Shown here: positions 54,338 to 63,186 of the stretch, in pieces
How positions within the stretch are numbered: the stretch's first letter is position 1
How the letters are laid out: each line of letters opens with the position of its first letter
Source: Pseudoalteromonas fuliginea
GTDB taxonomy: Bacteria > Pseudomonadota > Gammaproteobacteria > Enterobacterales > Alteromonadaceae
Direction: 5' to 3'
Assembly (NCBI RefSeq): GCF_000690055.1
Contig: NZ_JJNZ01000028.1
Location: 1-64,000 of the forward strand
DNA: 64,000 nt
Translations under genes and position numbers: made by a program
Notes under the pieces: generated by a model
The model's input: the letters and a program-made list of their open reading frames with translations, nothing else
Database searches by the model: none
Told to the model about the DNA's origin: nothing

Positions 54338-55342
54338 ATGAAACTACACGCAGTTAATATTAAAAACTCAAATCGGGTAAATGCTATAAAGCTAAGCACC
54401 TTGGCTCTAGTTGTTTCATCGTTAGTTGCTTGTGGAGGTGGAGAAGGCATAGTTGATACCTCAACAACTACAGATTCATCTCAAAGTATCACAGATAACG
54501 GAACAAGTACGAGTAGCTCAACCGAAGGCGTGCTTTGTGAATATAGCTACAGTGAATATAACGAGTCAGAATCAGTACAAGCCACCAGCGCTGCAGATTG
54601 GTCATGCACAGGAACTACACGCGACTTAGTCGCTAATGGCATACCTGATCACGAAGTAGGTACATTCCCTAATGCCGATAACCCAAATACTATTTCTGAA
54701 CAATCAGTAAATGAAAGCTACACACTTGAGCCTGTAGAAACAACACAAGCAACCATGCTTGGGGGGCCTCGTGGAATGATAGGCGTTGTACTTAACGGCA
54801 TTAAAATAGACGCCGGCACAGGCGGAAGTTGCGATGATTCAGGCACCGATTGTGATTTAGGCGACAACAGCGGTAATTGGAATATAGAAGCCTTAAGCCA
54901 AGACACGTTTAGTTTTGGAACAGACGACAACAATGCACACGTACAACCCGATGGCACATATCATTATCATGGTATGCCTGAAGGCTTTGTAACACTGCGA
55001 GGTGGCAATAGCTCCACTATGACTCTAATAGGCTGGGCAGCAGACGGCTTTCCTATTTATGCACGTTACGGCTATGCAGACTCAAATGATGCGTCTTCAG
55101 CGCTAACCGTAATGACCGGCAGCTACCAACACATAACATCTGTAAGCGCAAACCGCCCTTCTACCGATATATACCCATTAGGTACATTTGCACAAGATTG
55201 GGAATACGTAGCAGACTCTGGTGATTTAGATGAATGTAATGGCCGCGTTGGCGTAACACCTGAGTTTCCTCAAGGGATATACCACTACTACGCAACAGAC
55301 ACTTACCCGTTTTTTCAACGCTGCGTTAAAGGCGAAGTTTAA
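54338..55342 (+). CDS. YHYH-domain lipoprotein
   Basis: This 334-residue protein has a lipobox (VVSSLVACGGG) near residue 32 followed by a Ser/Thr-rich linker, as in outer-membrane or surface lipoproteins. The YHYH domain is seen as QPDGTYHYHGMPEG (near residue 210) and GIYHYYAT near the C-terminus, with conserved GWAADGFPIYARYGY. The family is associated with metal or copper handling in marine bacteria, function uncertain. Several aspartate-rich loops could bind calcium. AGGTAAGC precedes the ATG; an EF-hand protein follows after 13 bases. Confidence 0.85.
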   Translation: MKLHAVNIKNSNRVNAIKLSTLALVVSSLVACGGGEGIVDTSTTTDSSQSITDNGTSTSSSTEGVLCEYSYSEYNESESVQATSAADWSCTGTTRDLVANGIPDHEVGTFPNADNPNTISEQSVNESYTLEPVETTQATMLGGPRGMIGVVLNGIKIDAGTGGSCDDSGTDCDLGDNSGNWNIEALSQDTFSFGTDDNNAHVQPDGTYHYHGMPEGFVTLRGGNSSTMTLIGWAADGFPIYARYGYADSNDASSALTVMTGSYQHITSVSANRPSTDIYPLGTFAQDWEYVADSGDLDECNGRVGVTPEFPQGIYHYYATDTYPFFQRCVKGEV

Positions 55343-55355
55343 TTAGGAGTAAGTT

Positions 55356-55886
55356 ATGCCTTATATGAAAAATTATCTGTTAAGTGTGACCACATTGGGC
55401 TTATTGAGCACATCAACATTAGCAAACGCGCATTTAATGGTTGCAGAGCACGGTACGCTGAATTTTGTTGATAATAACGTGTTTATTGTACTTTCAATCC
55501 CTATGTCGGCTTTTAAATGGGTTGATGAAAACAAGGATGGCAAAGTGTCAATAATTGAGTTTTACGCTCATAAAAAGCTAATAACTAAACGAGTTAAAAA
55601 GAACGTTTATTTAGCGGATCATCAGTATAAATTTACTATTGACGGACTTTTGCTAAACCCAGAAGCGTCGCATAAACATAAAAGCGACAATATAGACCAA
55701 GTAAGCATTACTGGGCGCTACTCTTTGCCAAGTAAACTAACCAAAGTTAACTTTAACGTTAAGCTATTTAGTAACAATGAGCACAAGCAGCATTATCAAA
55801 TTACAGCGACTAATAAAACGCAAAAGCTAACTCATCAATTTGAGCTATCACCAACGTCGCCCTTTAGTAAGGTGTTTAATAATTAG
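55356..55886 (+). CDS. Exported EF-hand-containing protein of unknown function
   Basis: The 176-residue precursor has a signal peptide ending STLANA, then HLMVAEHGTLNFVDNNVFIVLSIP. An EF-hand-like loop, DENKDGKVSIIEF, sits near residue 60 with Asp at positions 1, 5 (and Lys in position 6, Gly 6-7 as usual). The C-terminal half is beta-rich. It is separated by 13 bases from the YHYH lipoprotein, so both are in one transcript and may work together outside the cytoplasm. AGGAGTAAGTT precedes ATG 55356; ATG 55365 is the alternative. Confidence 0.72.
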   Translation: MPYMKNYLLSVTTLGLLSTSTLANAHLMVAEHGTLNFVDNNVFIVLSIPMSAFKWVDENKDGKVSIIEFYAHKKLITKRVKKNVYLADHQYKFTIDGLLLNPEASHKHKSDNIDQVSITGRYSLPSKLTKVNFNVKLFSNNEHKQHYQITATNKTQKLTHQFELSPTSPFSKVFNN

Positions 55887-55913
55887 TAATACTTACCTAA
55901 ATAATTAAGTGGC

Positions 55914-55941
55914 AAAGAGTACAAGTTAAACCAATTTGTGC
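55914..55941 (+). terminator. Terminator of the YHYH/EF-hand operon
   Basis: AAAGAG, ACAA and TTGT, CTCTTT form a stem with one mismatch and a T-run. Confidence 0.7.
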
Positions 55942-55992
55942 TCTTTTTTATCTTTGTCTTCTTATTTAACACTCTTTAGTGAAGGGTTCTTT

Positions 55993-57810
55993 CTATAAAG
56001 ATACAAGCTTGGGGTTTTTAGGAAAGTAATGCTCTTGTTGCTGCTCACATAAACTAAACTCACGGGTGTTTTTATATGGGAGTTTCATAAAGCCCGCAAC
56101 ACCCACGTCCGTAATATTTACCGCGTATTGCATAAGTTTATTTAGCAAACGTTTAAACTCAATCTCTTTGCTCGAATCGAGTAAGCGGTAGTAATGGTGA
56201 ATCTTCATTCTGTCGGGCAGCGCTTCAAAAATAATACACCCAGTATGATGAATTTGGTTAAGCTCAAATACGCATTTAATAACTTTTTTAGGTAGCTGTA
56301 GTTGCTCATCAGGGTCTTTACCGTCTTCAAAGTATGAATGCGGGCGGGTTATGTCGTTTGCTTTCATGCTTACAACTTCGTATTCAAGCTCTGGTAGGCT
56401 ATCAAACTTAAATGCACCGGTGCCATCTCGCTCTAACTGAATAGTTTTACGGGCATCAAACAAACAACACTTAAATAACCCTTTTTGATTAATCGCTTGC
56501 GCAAGCATCACTATGTTATTAATCGCATCACTAAACGCATCACCCAATGATTCGTCATGCATAATTAAAGACGATTCGACAAACATTGACTCATCCTTCC
56601 AATGAAAACTAAGCCCACCTACTACAGGGTACTTAGCTAATCGGCTTATTGATGCCAAAAATGCTTTTTCGGTATCGCCTGTATCAAACAAAAACTCTTT
56701 ATAATAGCGGTCAAGTTGCGCGTCGTTTATATCTAGTAATTGCTGGTTATGATCGGCTTGGCGTAAAAACTGTTTTCGTGAACTATATACAACCGTGTCG
56801 GGCTGCTCGTCGTTGCCATACCAAAAAGGGATATCTGCTTTTCTTTGTTTTTTATCAAGCTCAGGTAAATACATTTTGGCCATAGTTGTAATGTTACGCA
56901 TAAAGTAATCACCAGCACCATCACGTATGGCCTTACTTTTAGACAGCATGCCATCAATCACCTTAGCCAGCTCTTTTGGGAGCCCTAAGCTGCTTGCAGG
57001 AATGGCTTGTGCACCAAAGCGACACGACTGCGCCGACGCAAGCGCATACAACGTAGCGGCTACACCTTGTTCGTCAAATCGTGGGGATGATTGCTCCCCC
57101 GACATTTGCGCTTCACCAATAAAGTACACATCGCCCATACGGGCATTCGTTGTGCTTAAATCGCCCGACATTAAATCCATAAAGTTACTCGCAACAGGGT
57201 TACCATCACTATCGAGCTGTGCATACACAGAGCTGCCCCAATCAACTAACGAAAGCGCGTCAGTGTTTGCATCCCAAACAAGGTTTGAAGGTTTTATATC
57301 GCCATGCACTATAGGTTGTGGGCTAATGCCATTTTTGTGGTTGCGTAAATCAATTAATACATTACGTAACCTAACAGCTAACGCCATTATTTGCGCTGCA
57401 CTAAAGCGCCCTGTTTTAAGCGATACTTTTTCAAGGTCCTCTCCAATGGCGCGCGCCATCATTAAAATCCCTTGTTTTTTAATTCGCTCAAATGCATAAA
57501 AGGTAGGGACTAAGGGGTTATTAATTTGCGAAAGCATATACGCTTCGTCTTCTAGGCGGTCACGTACACTTTGGGCAAGTGTAATACGCGAAAACTTAAA
57601 TACCCAAGGTAAGCCGTTATCGTCATCACCTGCAAACACAAAACCAAAAGCACCCGAGCCAATCATTTCAACGTTTTTGTAGCCCAGCAGCGTTAACTGC
57701 TTAATACAAATATTAAGCCACTGGCGGTGTTTTTTAGCATCGCGGTGCGAAAGCAAATAAACAGATTGCTCTTCGTTGATATAAAAGTTGCGGATTTCTT
57801 TGGCTTTCAA
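55993..57810 (-). CDS. Serine/threonine protein-kinase-like protein with C-terminal extension
   Basis: The 605-residue protein has a eukaryotic-type kinase domain at about residues 45-320: glycine loop GSGAFGFVF (51-59), Lys72 (WVFKFSR), catalytic loop H169-G-D171-I-K173-P-S-N176, and D190-W-G192 in the place of DFG. These residues suggest an active kinase despite DWG and HGD. The C-terminal 280 residues are soluble and unrecognised. No membrane segment, no phosphatase nearby. The start is TTG at 57810 and has no strong ribosome binding site, so the N-terminus is uncertain. A LexA-like box lies about 170 bp upstream with a small terminated unit in between. Confidence 0.83.
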   Translation of the reverse strand: MKAKEIRNFYINEEQSVYLLSHRDAKKHRQWLNICIKQLTLLGYKNVEMIGSGAFGFVFAGDDDNGLPWVFKFSRITLAQSVRDRLEDEAYMLSQINNPLVPTFYAFERIKKQGILMMARAIGEDLEKVSLKTGRFSAAQIMALAVRLRNVLIDLRNHKNGISPQPIVHGDIKPSNLVWDANTDALSLVDWGSSVYAQLDSDGNPVASNFMDLMSGDLSTTNARMGDVYFIGEAQMSGEQSSPRFDEQGVAATLYALASAQSCRFGAQAIPASSLGLPKELAKVIDGMLSKSKAIRDGAGDYFMRNITTMAKMYLPELDKKQRKADIPFWYGNDEQPDTVVYSSRKQFLRQADHNQQLLDINDAQLDRYYKEFLFDTGDTEKAFLASISRLAKYPVVGGLSFHWKDESMFVESSLIMHDESLGDAFSDAINNIVMLAQAINQKGLFKCCLFDARKTIQLERDGTGAFKFDSLPELEYEVVSMKANDITRPHSYFEDGKDPDEQLQLPKKVIKCVFELNQIHHTGCIIFEALPDRMKIHHYYRLLDSSKEIEFKRLLNKLMQYAVNITDVGVAGFMKLPYKNTREFSLCEQQQEHYFPKNPKLVSL

Positions 57811-57901
57811 TACAGGTACTCAAACTTATAAAACTAACCAATTATTAGTTTTATGTAATGAGATTACAATAGGTTAAATAAGAGTTTTGAAATCGTTGAA
57901 T

Positions 57902-57923
57902 AAAACAGCGCTAAAGTAGCGCC
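57902..57923 (-). terminator. Putative terminator of the short SOS transcript
   Basis: GCGCTA and TAGCGC stem with CTT loop, then TGTTTTATT on the minus strand; about 90 bases before the kinase start. Confidence 0.55.
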
Positions 57924-57976
57924 ATAGCAGTAAATTTAAGTGTAAACATTAAAGCTCAAAGTGAGCTTTTACAATG

Positions 57977-57996
57977 AACTGTATATAAATACAGTG
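57977..57996. promoter_or_regulatory. LexA-like box upstream of the kinase gene
   Basis: AACTGTATATAAATACAGTG: CTGT-N8-ACAG with 17 of 20 bases matching the LexA consensus. Located between the lipoprotein stop and the kinase start. Confidence 0.65.
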
Positions 57997-58008
57997 CGCT
58001 GCTTTTTG

Positions 58009-58458
58009 CTAACTTTCTATAACACGAAGCTGCTTAACTGATGTCACATCTATGTGCGTTTGATAATAATATTTATTAGTGGCTCTTCCACGGCTCATAA
58101 AATCGATAGTTACTCGTTTAGCTTCGCCTATTACTTCTATTGTTTTATCAATAAAAAAGGTGTCTGCTGGTTGTCCGTATTTACTTTGAAGCTCTGCTAC
58201 CACATTAGGCTGTATTGATACCGTAATTGAACGCCTGTCGCGATAATCAATTTCGGTATTTAAATATAACCAACGACCCTGAGCTCCCGCCGCTTTAATT
58301 TGAAACTGGTAAGTGCCAGCAACACCCTTCGGTGCACTTTGCTCAGTAAAAGCGATAAGGTTCATATTTGCAGCCGTACTTTGGCTCATTTCAATTTTAT
58401 GGGGAACAGAACTACATGCACTAAGCGTTAGCACACTTAGTAAGGCTAGATATTTCAA
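58009..58458 (-). CDS. Small lipoprotein of unknown function
   Basis: The 149-residue precursor has a clear lipoprotein signal MKYLALLSVLTLSACSS (lipobox LSAC, Cys15). The mature chain is mostly beta-structured (GTYQFQIKAAGAQGRWLYLNTEIDYRD) and unrecognised. The start is TTG at 58458, because no ATG lies upstream of the signal peptide. It begins 21 bases after the flavin-reductase gene and may be co-transcribed with it. Confidence 0.7.
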   Translation of the reverse strand: MKYLALLSVLTLSACSSVPHKIEMSQSTAANMNLIAFTEQSAPKGVAGTYQFQIKAAGAQGRWLYLNTEIDYRDRRSITVSIQPNVVAELQSKYGQPADTFFIDKTIEVIGEAKRVTIDFMSRGRATNKYYYQTHIDVTSVKQLRVIES

Positions 58459-58479
58459 GACACAATTAGTTAGCGGGTA

Positions 58480-59139
58480 TTAAGGTGCATTGCGCTGAGA
58501 AGGATCTGTTTTAAAGCTCTTTAGCAAACTTTGCGGGTCAACCACCTCGGTATGCTCTTTAGCAGCCTGCGCCCACCATATTAGTTGGCCAAACGTGCGT
58601 GAGAAATAATTAAACCACGATGATTGACTCTCTCCTGCAACAGGTTTGCCATCCTCACTAAACACATTTTGCGCTTTTGGCACGTGGATCATCGCCGATA
58701 CCGGCAAACAGCCAAGTTCAGATAAAAACGTGCGCATACTAATGGCCGCTCTTACACCACCCCACTGTCCTGCTGAGTAAGTTACTATTGCACTTGGTTT
58801 ATACGAAAATAGTGAGCTACCAAAATGATTAAGCAAGTCAGCGAGAGCTGGACTCATACTGTGATTGTACTCAGGGCTAATCATTATATATCCATCTGCG
58901 GCTTTAATTTTATCAGCTAATAGAGTGAGCTCTGTAGGTGCATTACTTTTAGCGTATGCAAAGTATGGTTTAAACACGTTTTCGCTAGGAAAGTCCAACG
59001 CATCAATTAGCTCAAACTCATGACTGCCAAAATGCTCTGTTAAGCATTCTATACAAGTCCTAGAAACCCTTAAGCCTAAGCGAGCTGGTTCTGGTGGAGT
59101 GCTATCGCGTACTGTGCCTAAAAATACTAAAAACTTCAT
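58480..59139 (-). CDS. NADPH-dependent FMN reductase-family protein
   Basis: The 219-residue protein has the flavodoxin-like fold of azoreductase/chromate-reductase enzymes: MKFLVFLGTVRDSTPPEPARLGLRVSR at the phosphate-binding loop, and the conserved SPEYNHSMSPALADLLNHF around residue 95 that packs against FMN, then TYSAGQWGGVRAA. It likely transfers electrons from NAD(P)H to FMN or to a small electron acceptor. GAGAATTAC precedes the ATG. Followed by a lipoprotein gene. Confidence 0.87.
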   Translation of the reverse strand: MKFLVFLGTVRDSTPPEPARLGLRVSRTCIECLTEHFGSHEFELIDALDFPSENVFKPYFAYAKSNAPTELTLLADKIKAADGYIMISPEYNHSMSPALADLLNHFGSSLFSYKPSAIVTYSAGQWGGVRAAISMRTFLSELGCLPVSAMIHVPKAQNVFSEDGKPVAGESQSSWFNYFSRTFGQLIWWAQAAKEHTEVVDPQSLLKSFKTDPSQRNAP

Positions 59140-59302
59140 ATGTAATTCTCAACTTTTTTAAACGATAGCTAAACACTAACATTTTTTAGTTATTGTGTAT
59201 TACACATACGCATTGTTTATTGATTCAAAGCATAATAATAATTAAATTTAAAACTGAGCTTTAGTAACCATTGGTCTGTTGATCTTTGTGGATTAAAACT
59301 AG

Positions 59303-59539
59303 CTAGTGAGTCAAGTAAGCCATAAGGGTAATCAGTGCAACATAAAAACCAAAACCGAGTAAGAAGGTTAAGTCGACTCTTCTAGCTTTACTCGCTTTAT
59401 AAGATGCAAAATCTTTAAACTCGCTTTTATACAGCCCAAACGTAACCACTTTTAATAACAGCCAACCGGTCGAGTAAAATAAAAAGCTCAAGCCAGTATC
59501 AACTATTAGCCAAATAAAAATCTCAAATGCAATACTCAT
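59303..59539 (-). CDS. Small membrane protein, unknown
   Basis: The 78-residue protein has two predicted membrane helices (FEIFIWLIVDTGLSFLFYSTGWLLL and VDLTFLLGFGFYVALITLMAYL) separated by a charged loop (YKSEFKDFASYKASKARR). No family is recognised. GGACATAG precedes the start ATG. Confidence 0.65.
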   Translation of the reverse strand: MSIAFEIFIWLIVDTGLSFLFYSTGWLLLKVVTFGLYKSEFKDFASYKASKARRVDLTFLLGFGFYVALITLMAYLTH

Positions 59540-59611
59540 TAACTATGTCCATTAGTTTGTAATACAAAAACTATATCAGCTATGTGTTTAAAATACAGCC
59601 GGATTAGTTAA

Positions 59612-60625
59612 TTAAGGTGTAACAGTAAATTTCGTTAAACCTATTAACTGACCTGATTCAGTGACTACTTTTACCTGCCACTTACCAACAGAGTCGCTAG
59701 GAAAATTTACCTTGTGGGTCCATGCTCTGTAACCAAGCTCTCTCCCGCCGTTTATATTTAACGTGATCCGATCAACTTCTTCTTTATTATGAAGCCACAC
59801 ATGAAATATTTTTTCATTTAAACCTCTTGGTGCTTTAACAGCGGTCCAACTATATAAACCTTGATGATGCAGTGTATAGGAGTCTAACTGTTTGATACTC
59901 CCTACTGGCTTTTTATGCTGTAAATCAACTTCATGAGCTAACGTAATATCGGTTAATCGCAGCGCTGCAGGAGGCACATAGCTTCTCAATTGCCACACAG
60001 CAGTGCTCAAAGCACATAAAATAAATACAAGAATAGGAAAACGCCACCAGCGTGCATTAGGCATTAAATTGTTTAAACTCGGTAGAGTAACCACTACAGC
60101 CGTTACAAGGGCTGCGGCTAAGCTTTGGCTCGTTGTAAGGTTTAACAAAATAGGTAAGGTAACAAGTAAAACAACAAATAAAGCAAAGTTATGAAACACA
60201 CTAAATAACGTACGGTTTTTAGCAAGCTTCTTATAATAAAAGGGGTCGATTACCGATATAACCGCACACAAAACAATGAGGGAGGTAAAAAATGCTTGAG
60301 GATGGTCCCACTGCGTAACCGCTAAAAAAAACGGCAAAGCAAAAAATAGGCTTTCTTGTTGCACCATTTGTAGCGCAAAACGCATTACATTAGGAGATAC
60401 AGCCACACCAAATTTTTCTTCTACTTTGTCTCGTAGCCAATTATCAATAATTAGCCACAACCAACTAATAAGTAAAAATATCGCAATAACTTGCGAAAGA
60501 GACTCTTTTCTATCTACAAGTGCAAAGCTGGCAACGCCCGACAAAAACGCCAACACAGCCAATAATCCAGGCCGCTTTTGCATCGCGCTTATAAATTTAC
60601 CGATTATATTTTTACAGTAATCCAT
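59612..60625 (-). CDS. Membrane protein with C-terminal DUF2914 domain (DUF5924-like)
   Basis: The 337-residue protein has about seven membrane helices in its first 215 residues, including PGLLAVLAFLSGVASFALVD and VIAIFLLISWLWLIIDNW. The last 110 residues are a beta-rich periplasmic domain with LYSWTAVKAPRGLNEKIFHVWLHNKEEVDRI and WQVKVVTESGQLIGLTKFTV, the DUF2914 signature. Its function is unknown. GGAAACTC precedes the ATG. It may be co-transcribed with the small membrane protein downstream. Confidence 0.8.
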   Translation of the reverse strand: MDYCKNIIGKFISAMQKRPGLLAVLAFLSGVASFALVDRKESLSQVIAIFLLISWLWLIIDNWLRDKVEEKFGVAVSPNVMRFALQMVQQESLFFALPFFLAVTQWDHPQAFFTSLIVLCAVISVIDPFYYKKLAKNRTLFSVFHNFALFVVLLVTLPILLNLTTSQSLAAALVTAVVVTLPSLNNLMPNARWWRFPILVFILCALSTAVWQLRSYVPPAALRLTDITLAHEVDLQHKKPVGSIKQLDSYTLHHQGLYSWTAVKAPRGLNEKIFHVWLHNKEEVDRITLNINGGRELGYRAWTHKVNFPSDSVGKWQVKVVTESGQLIGLTKFTVTP

Positions 60626-60760
60626 GTATGAGAGTTTCCGTACGGGTACGTACTTTATTATTTTTATTCAGAGTATGATTAGTTTAACCAAGTTTAAATG
60701 AACAACAGATAGACGGATGGATTTAAACGCGCCATTTAACAGTACATCAAACTAACCATT

Positions 60761-61510
60761 TTAATTAAATAAAAGCTCGGCATAGCGCGTCATTGTTACG
60801 TTTATTAATTTTTGTAACGCGTGAGCCTTAGCAAGTAATTCATCCTCACTAAGTACAGGCATTGTATTGTTAAAAGCAAAAACAATTTTATTGCCGCCTT
60901 CAATAATAAAACTAAGAATCTTTCCTGCAAATTCTTTCTCAAGAAGTTGATCGAACGCTTCTCTTTGCCCAACTTTGGTATGGCAAATATTAAGTACTAA
61001 AACCCCATCAAAAGTGAGCGCATTTTTACAATCGCGTAAGTAGGATGATTGCACTTGATCTGATTCCATACCTTCTGAGCTATATAAATCAGAAAAAATA
61101 ACATCCGTTTTTATCTGCGTTTTTTTCATGTAGTTTGCCGCATCATCAATGTGAATAAACAAACGTTCTGACACAGGCAGTTCAAAATATTTTATAGCCA
61201 TATCAGCCACGGCTTTACGGTATTCAACGGTATGTATGGTCAGTGCAGGAAACGCATGATAAAGACTTTTTGCTATAGAGCCCGCCCCAAGTCCCATTAT
61301 CATCACGGTTTTTAAATTGGGTATAAAAAAAAGCGCAGCCATCATAGCTTGCGTATAAGCTAAGCTTAACCCATTAATATTATTTAACTTAATACAGCTT
61401 TGATAAATTTTTCCGTCAAAGCTGAGAATTAGATTCTTTTTTGTTTGATATACATAAACAGGGCCATGCTCATCAATAGTTGATGCAATACAAGTGCCTT
61501 TGATATCCAC
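60761..61510 (-). CDS. Spermidine-synthase-like methyltransferase-fold protein
   Basis: The 249-residue protein contains a SAM-dependent Rossmann-like core with MIMGLGAGSIAKSLYHAFP (glycine-rich motif I), IHTVEYRKAVADMAIKYF, and DVIFSDLYSSEGMESDQVQ with the acidic residue at the position of the polyamine-binding Asp. It lacks the N-terminal beta-barrel entry of true spermidine synthases. It could be a decarboxylated-SAM aminopropyltransferase or methyltransferase; undecided. It starts with GTG at 61510; GAG lies five bases upstream. Confidence 0.75.
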   Translation of the reverse strand: MDIKGTCIASTIDEHGPVYVYQTKKNLILSFDGKIYQSCIKLNNINGLSLAYTQAMMAALFFIPNLKTVMIMGLGAGSIAKSLYHAFPALTIHTVEYRKAVADMAIKYFELPVSERLFIHIDDAANYMKKTQIKTDVIFSDLYSSEGMESDQVQSSYLRDCKNALTFDGVLVLNICHTKVGQREAFDQLLEKEFAGKILSFIIEGGNKIVFAFNNTMPVLSEDELLAKAHALQKLINVTMTRYAELLFN

Positions 61511-62130
61511 GAATACTCAATAGGTGAGGTGATGAAAAACGAGTATAACTTAGTTAACGTACTACCATTGCTACTAATATGGCTAATAACGCTTTTATTA
61601 ATTTACAAGCATTTATATCCGTACTCAAAAAAGTCGGTTTATCATTTAGGTTAGATGAGCTGAAGTATCTGCTTTTATAGCTAATTAAAATTTATCCAGC
61701 GATGAATCTTAGTAAAAACAACGACTTAACATGCTGAAATTTGGCTAATGTACTGTTATAGCTATAAAAAACCCCTTTGAATATTCCTCATGTTCAACAT
61801 GAATAAAGTGCACACCACCACAAAAGAAGTCTAAACGGCTAAACATCCATCCTTTACTTTTACTGATTTGTGCCTTTTTTTCGTCAACTGCTACGTAATC
61901 GAATCTAACAATAATGATTAATGAATATGACTCATGTTTTATGTGAAATTAAACCGTTTTTCTTCATATACCAATCAACGTATAAATTACTCATCCCTTA
62001 GCGCTAAACACTATTTAACAACTTAAAGCTGCTGAATACCTAAACCAGCTAAGCCAGCTAAGTAAGTTGCAAGGTTAATAAAGCGTAAAGCATCAATCAG
62101 GTTTAAATTATAAAATTGGATATAAACACG
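61511..62130. other. Divergent spacer upstream of mesX with a gene remnant
   Basis: The first half contains a minus-strand open stretch (61745-61948) that resembles a real protein but has no start codon. At 61825-61848 three 8-base blocks (AGAAGTCT, AAACGGCT, AAACATCC) resemble tandem MetJ boxes. The last 180 bases are AT-rich promoter DNA. Confidence 0.45.
61745..61948 (-). pseudogene. Remnant of a small gene without start codon
   Basis: An open stretch of 67 codons ends in KSKGWMFSRLDFFCGGVHF and a stop. The amino-acid use is protein-like (aromatic, alternating charged), but no ATG, GTG or TTG begins it, and a TAA stop lies directly upstream. It is probably the 3' end of a deleted gene. 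The family is not recognised. Confidence 0.35.
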
Positions 62131-63108
62131 ATGAAAAAAGATTTTACATTTAATATAAAGAGCGTTTCACTCGACGAAAATTATCATCCATCAACTAATA
62201 CGCGTATCACAACCAACTTTGCTAATTTAGCCAGAGGTGAATACCGCAAAGCAAACTTGCGTAACGCCTTAAACATGATTAACAACCGTTTTAATGCCCT
62301 AGCCCATTGGGATAACACCAAAGGTGAGCGTTATGCTGTTGAGCTTGAAATTATCTCTGTTGAGATAGGTATTGAAGATGGCGGCGAAAGCTTCCCCTCT
62401 ATCGAAATATTAAAAACAAATATTGCTGATCATAAAACTAATAAGCGCATTGAAGGCATTGTAGGAAACAACTTTTCATCGTATGTACGCGACTACGACT
62501 TTAGCGTACTCCTACAAGAGCACAATAAAGGCAAGTCTCAATTTAGTATTCCTGATGACTTTGGGGTATTACATGGCAAGCTATTTCAGTCATTCGTAAA
62601 TTCGGGTACATACAAACAAAACTTTAAAAAACCACCGGTTATATGCCTAAGTGTGTCAGATAACAAAACCTATAACCGCACCGAAAACCAACACCCGGTA
62701 CTTGGCGTTGAATACGAGCCAAATGAATCGTCTTTAACTGAGCAATACTTCAAAAAAATGGGCTTGCAGGTACGTTACTTTATGCCGCCAAATAGTGCCG
62801 CGCCTTTAGCATTGTTTTTCTTTGGTGATTTACTTAATGATTACAGCAATCTTGAGCTTATAAGCACTATTAGTACGATGGAAACGTTTCAAAAAATCTA
62901 CAGACCAGAGATTTATAATGCCAACGCAACAGCGGGTAAATCATATAAACCAAACTTAAAAAACTTGGATCATTCACTAACGCAAATTGTGTATGACCGA
63001 GAAGAGCGTGGCAAGTTAGCGAATGAGCAAGGCAGGTTTGCACAAGAGCATTTTATCAAGCCGTACCAAACAGTTCTTGAGCAATTCTCTACTCGCTATC
63101 TGTCATAA
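62131..63108 (+). CDS. mesX: MesX, accessory protein of folate-independent methionine synthase (DUF1852)
   Basis: The 325-residue soluble protein starts MKKDFTFNIKSVSLDENYHP, the conserved opening of DUF1852, with THNRITTNFANLARG-type TNTRITTNFANLARGEYR, GVEYEPNESSLTEQYFKKMGLQVRYFMPPNSAAPLALFFFGDLL in the middle. DUF1852 proteins (MesX) are needed by MesD for oxygen-dependent methionine synthesis without folate. The ATG at 62131 is chosen over a TTG fifteen bases earlier. The mesD gene starts 78 bases after its stop with no terminator between, so they form an operon. Confidence 0.9.
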   Translation: MKKDFTFNIKSVSLDENYHPSTNTRITTNFANLARGEYRKANLRNALNMINNRFNALAHWDNTKGERYAVELEIISVEIGIEDGGESFPSIEILKTNIADHKTNKRIEGIVGNNFSSYVRDYDFSVLLQEHNKGKSQFSIPDDFGVLHGKLFQSFVNSGTYKQNFKKPPVICLSVSDNKTYNRTENQHPVLGVEYEPNESSLTEQYFKKMGLQVRYFMPPNSAAPLALFFFGDLLNDYSNLELISTISTMETFQKIYRPEIYNANATAGKSYKPNLKNLDHSLTQIVYDREERGKLANEQGRFAQEHFIKPYQTVLEQFSTRYLS

Positions 63109-63186
63109 CAACTAATAGTAACAACCAGTAATAACACGCTTAACGCTACGTTTAATAATTAACTAAAATATACGGCATTATTTATT

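Larger units (their letters stand above)
57898..57996 (-). ncRNA. Candidate LexA-controlled short transcript or leader
   Basis: On the minus strand TTAGCA (58012-58007), 17 bases, TTTATA (57989-57984) forms a promoter inside the LexA box 57977-57996. A transcript from about 57977 would contain a stem AAAGCTC/GAGCTTT, a 12-codon frame MFTLKFTAMALL (57949-57911), and end at GGCGCTA-CTT-TAGCGCT followed by GTTTTATT. It could be an SOS-regulated small RNA, a tiny peptide, or an attenuator leader of the kinase gene. Confidence 0.4.

Noticed and set aside
61788..61802. 15-base palindrome TCATGTTCAACATGA
   Set aside because: Falls in the coding-like remnant (reads as HVEHE) and is short enough to be chance.
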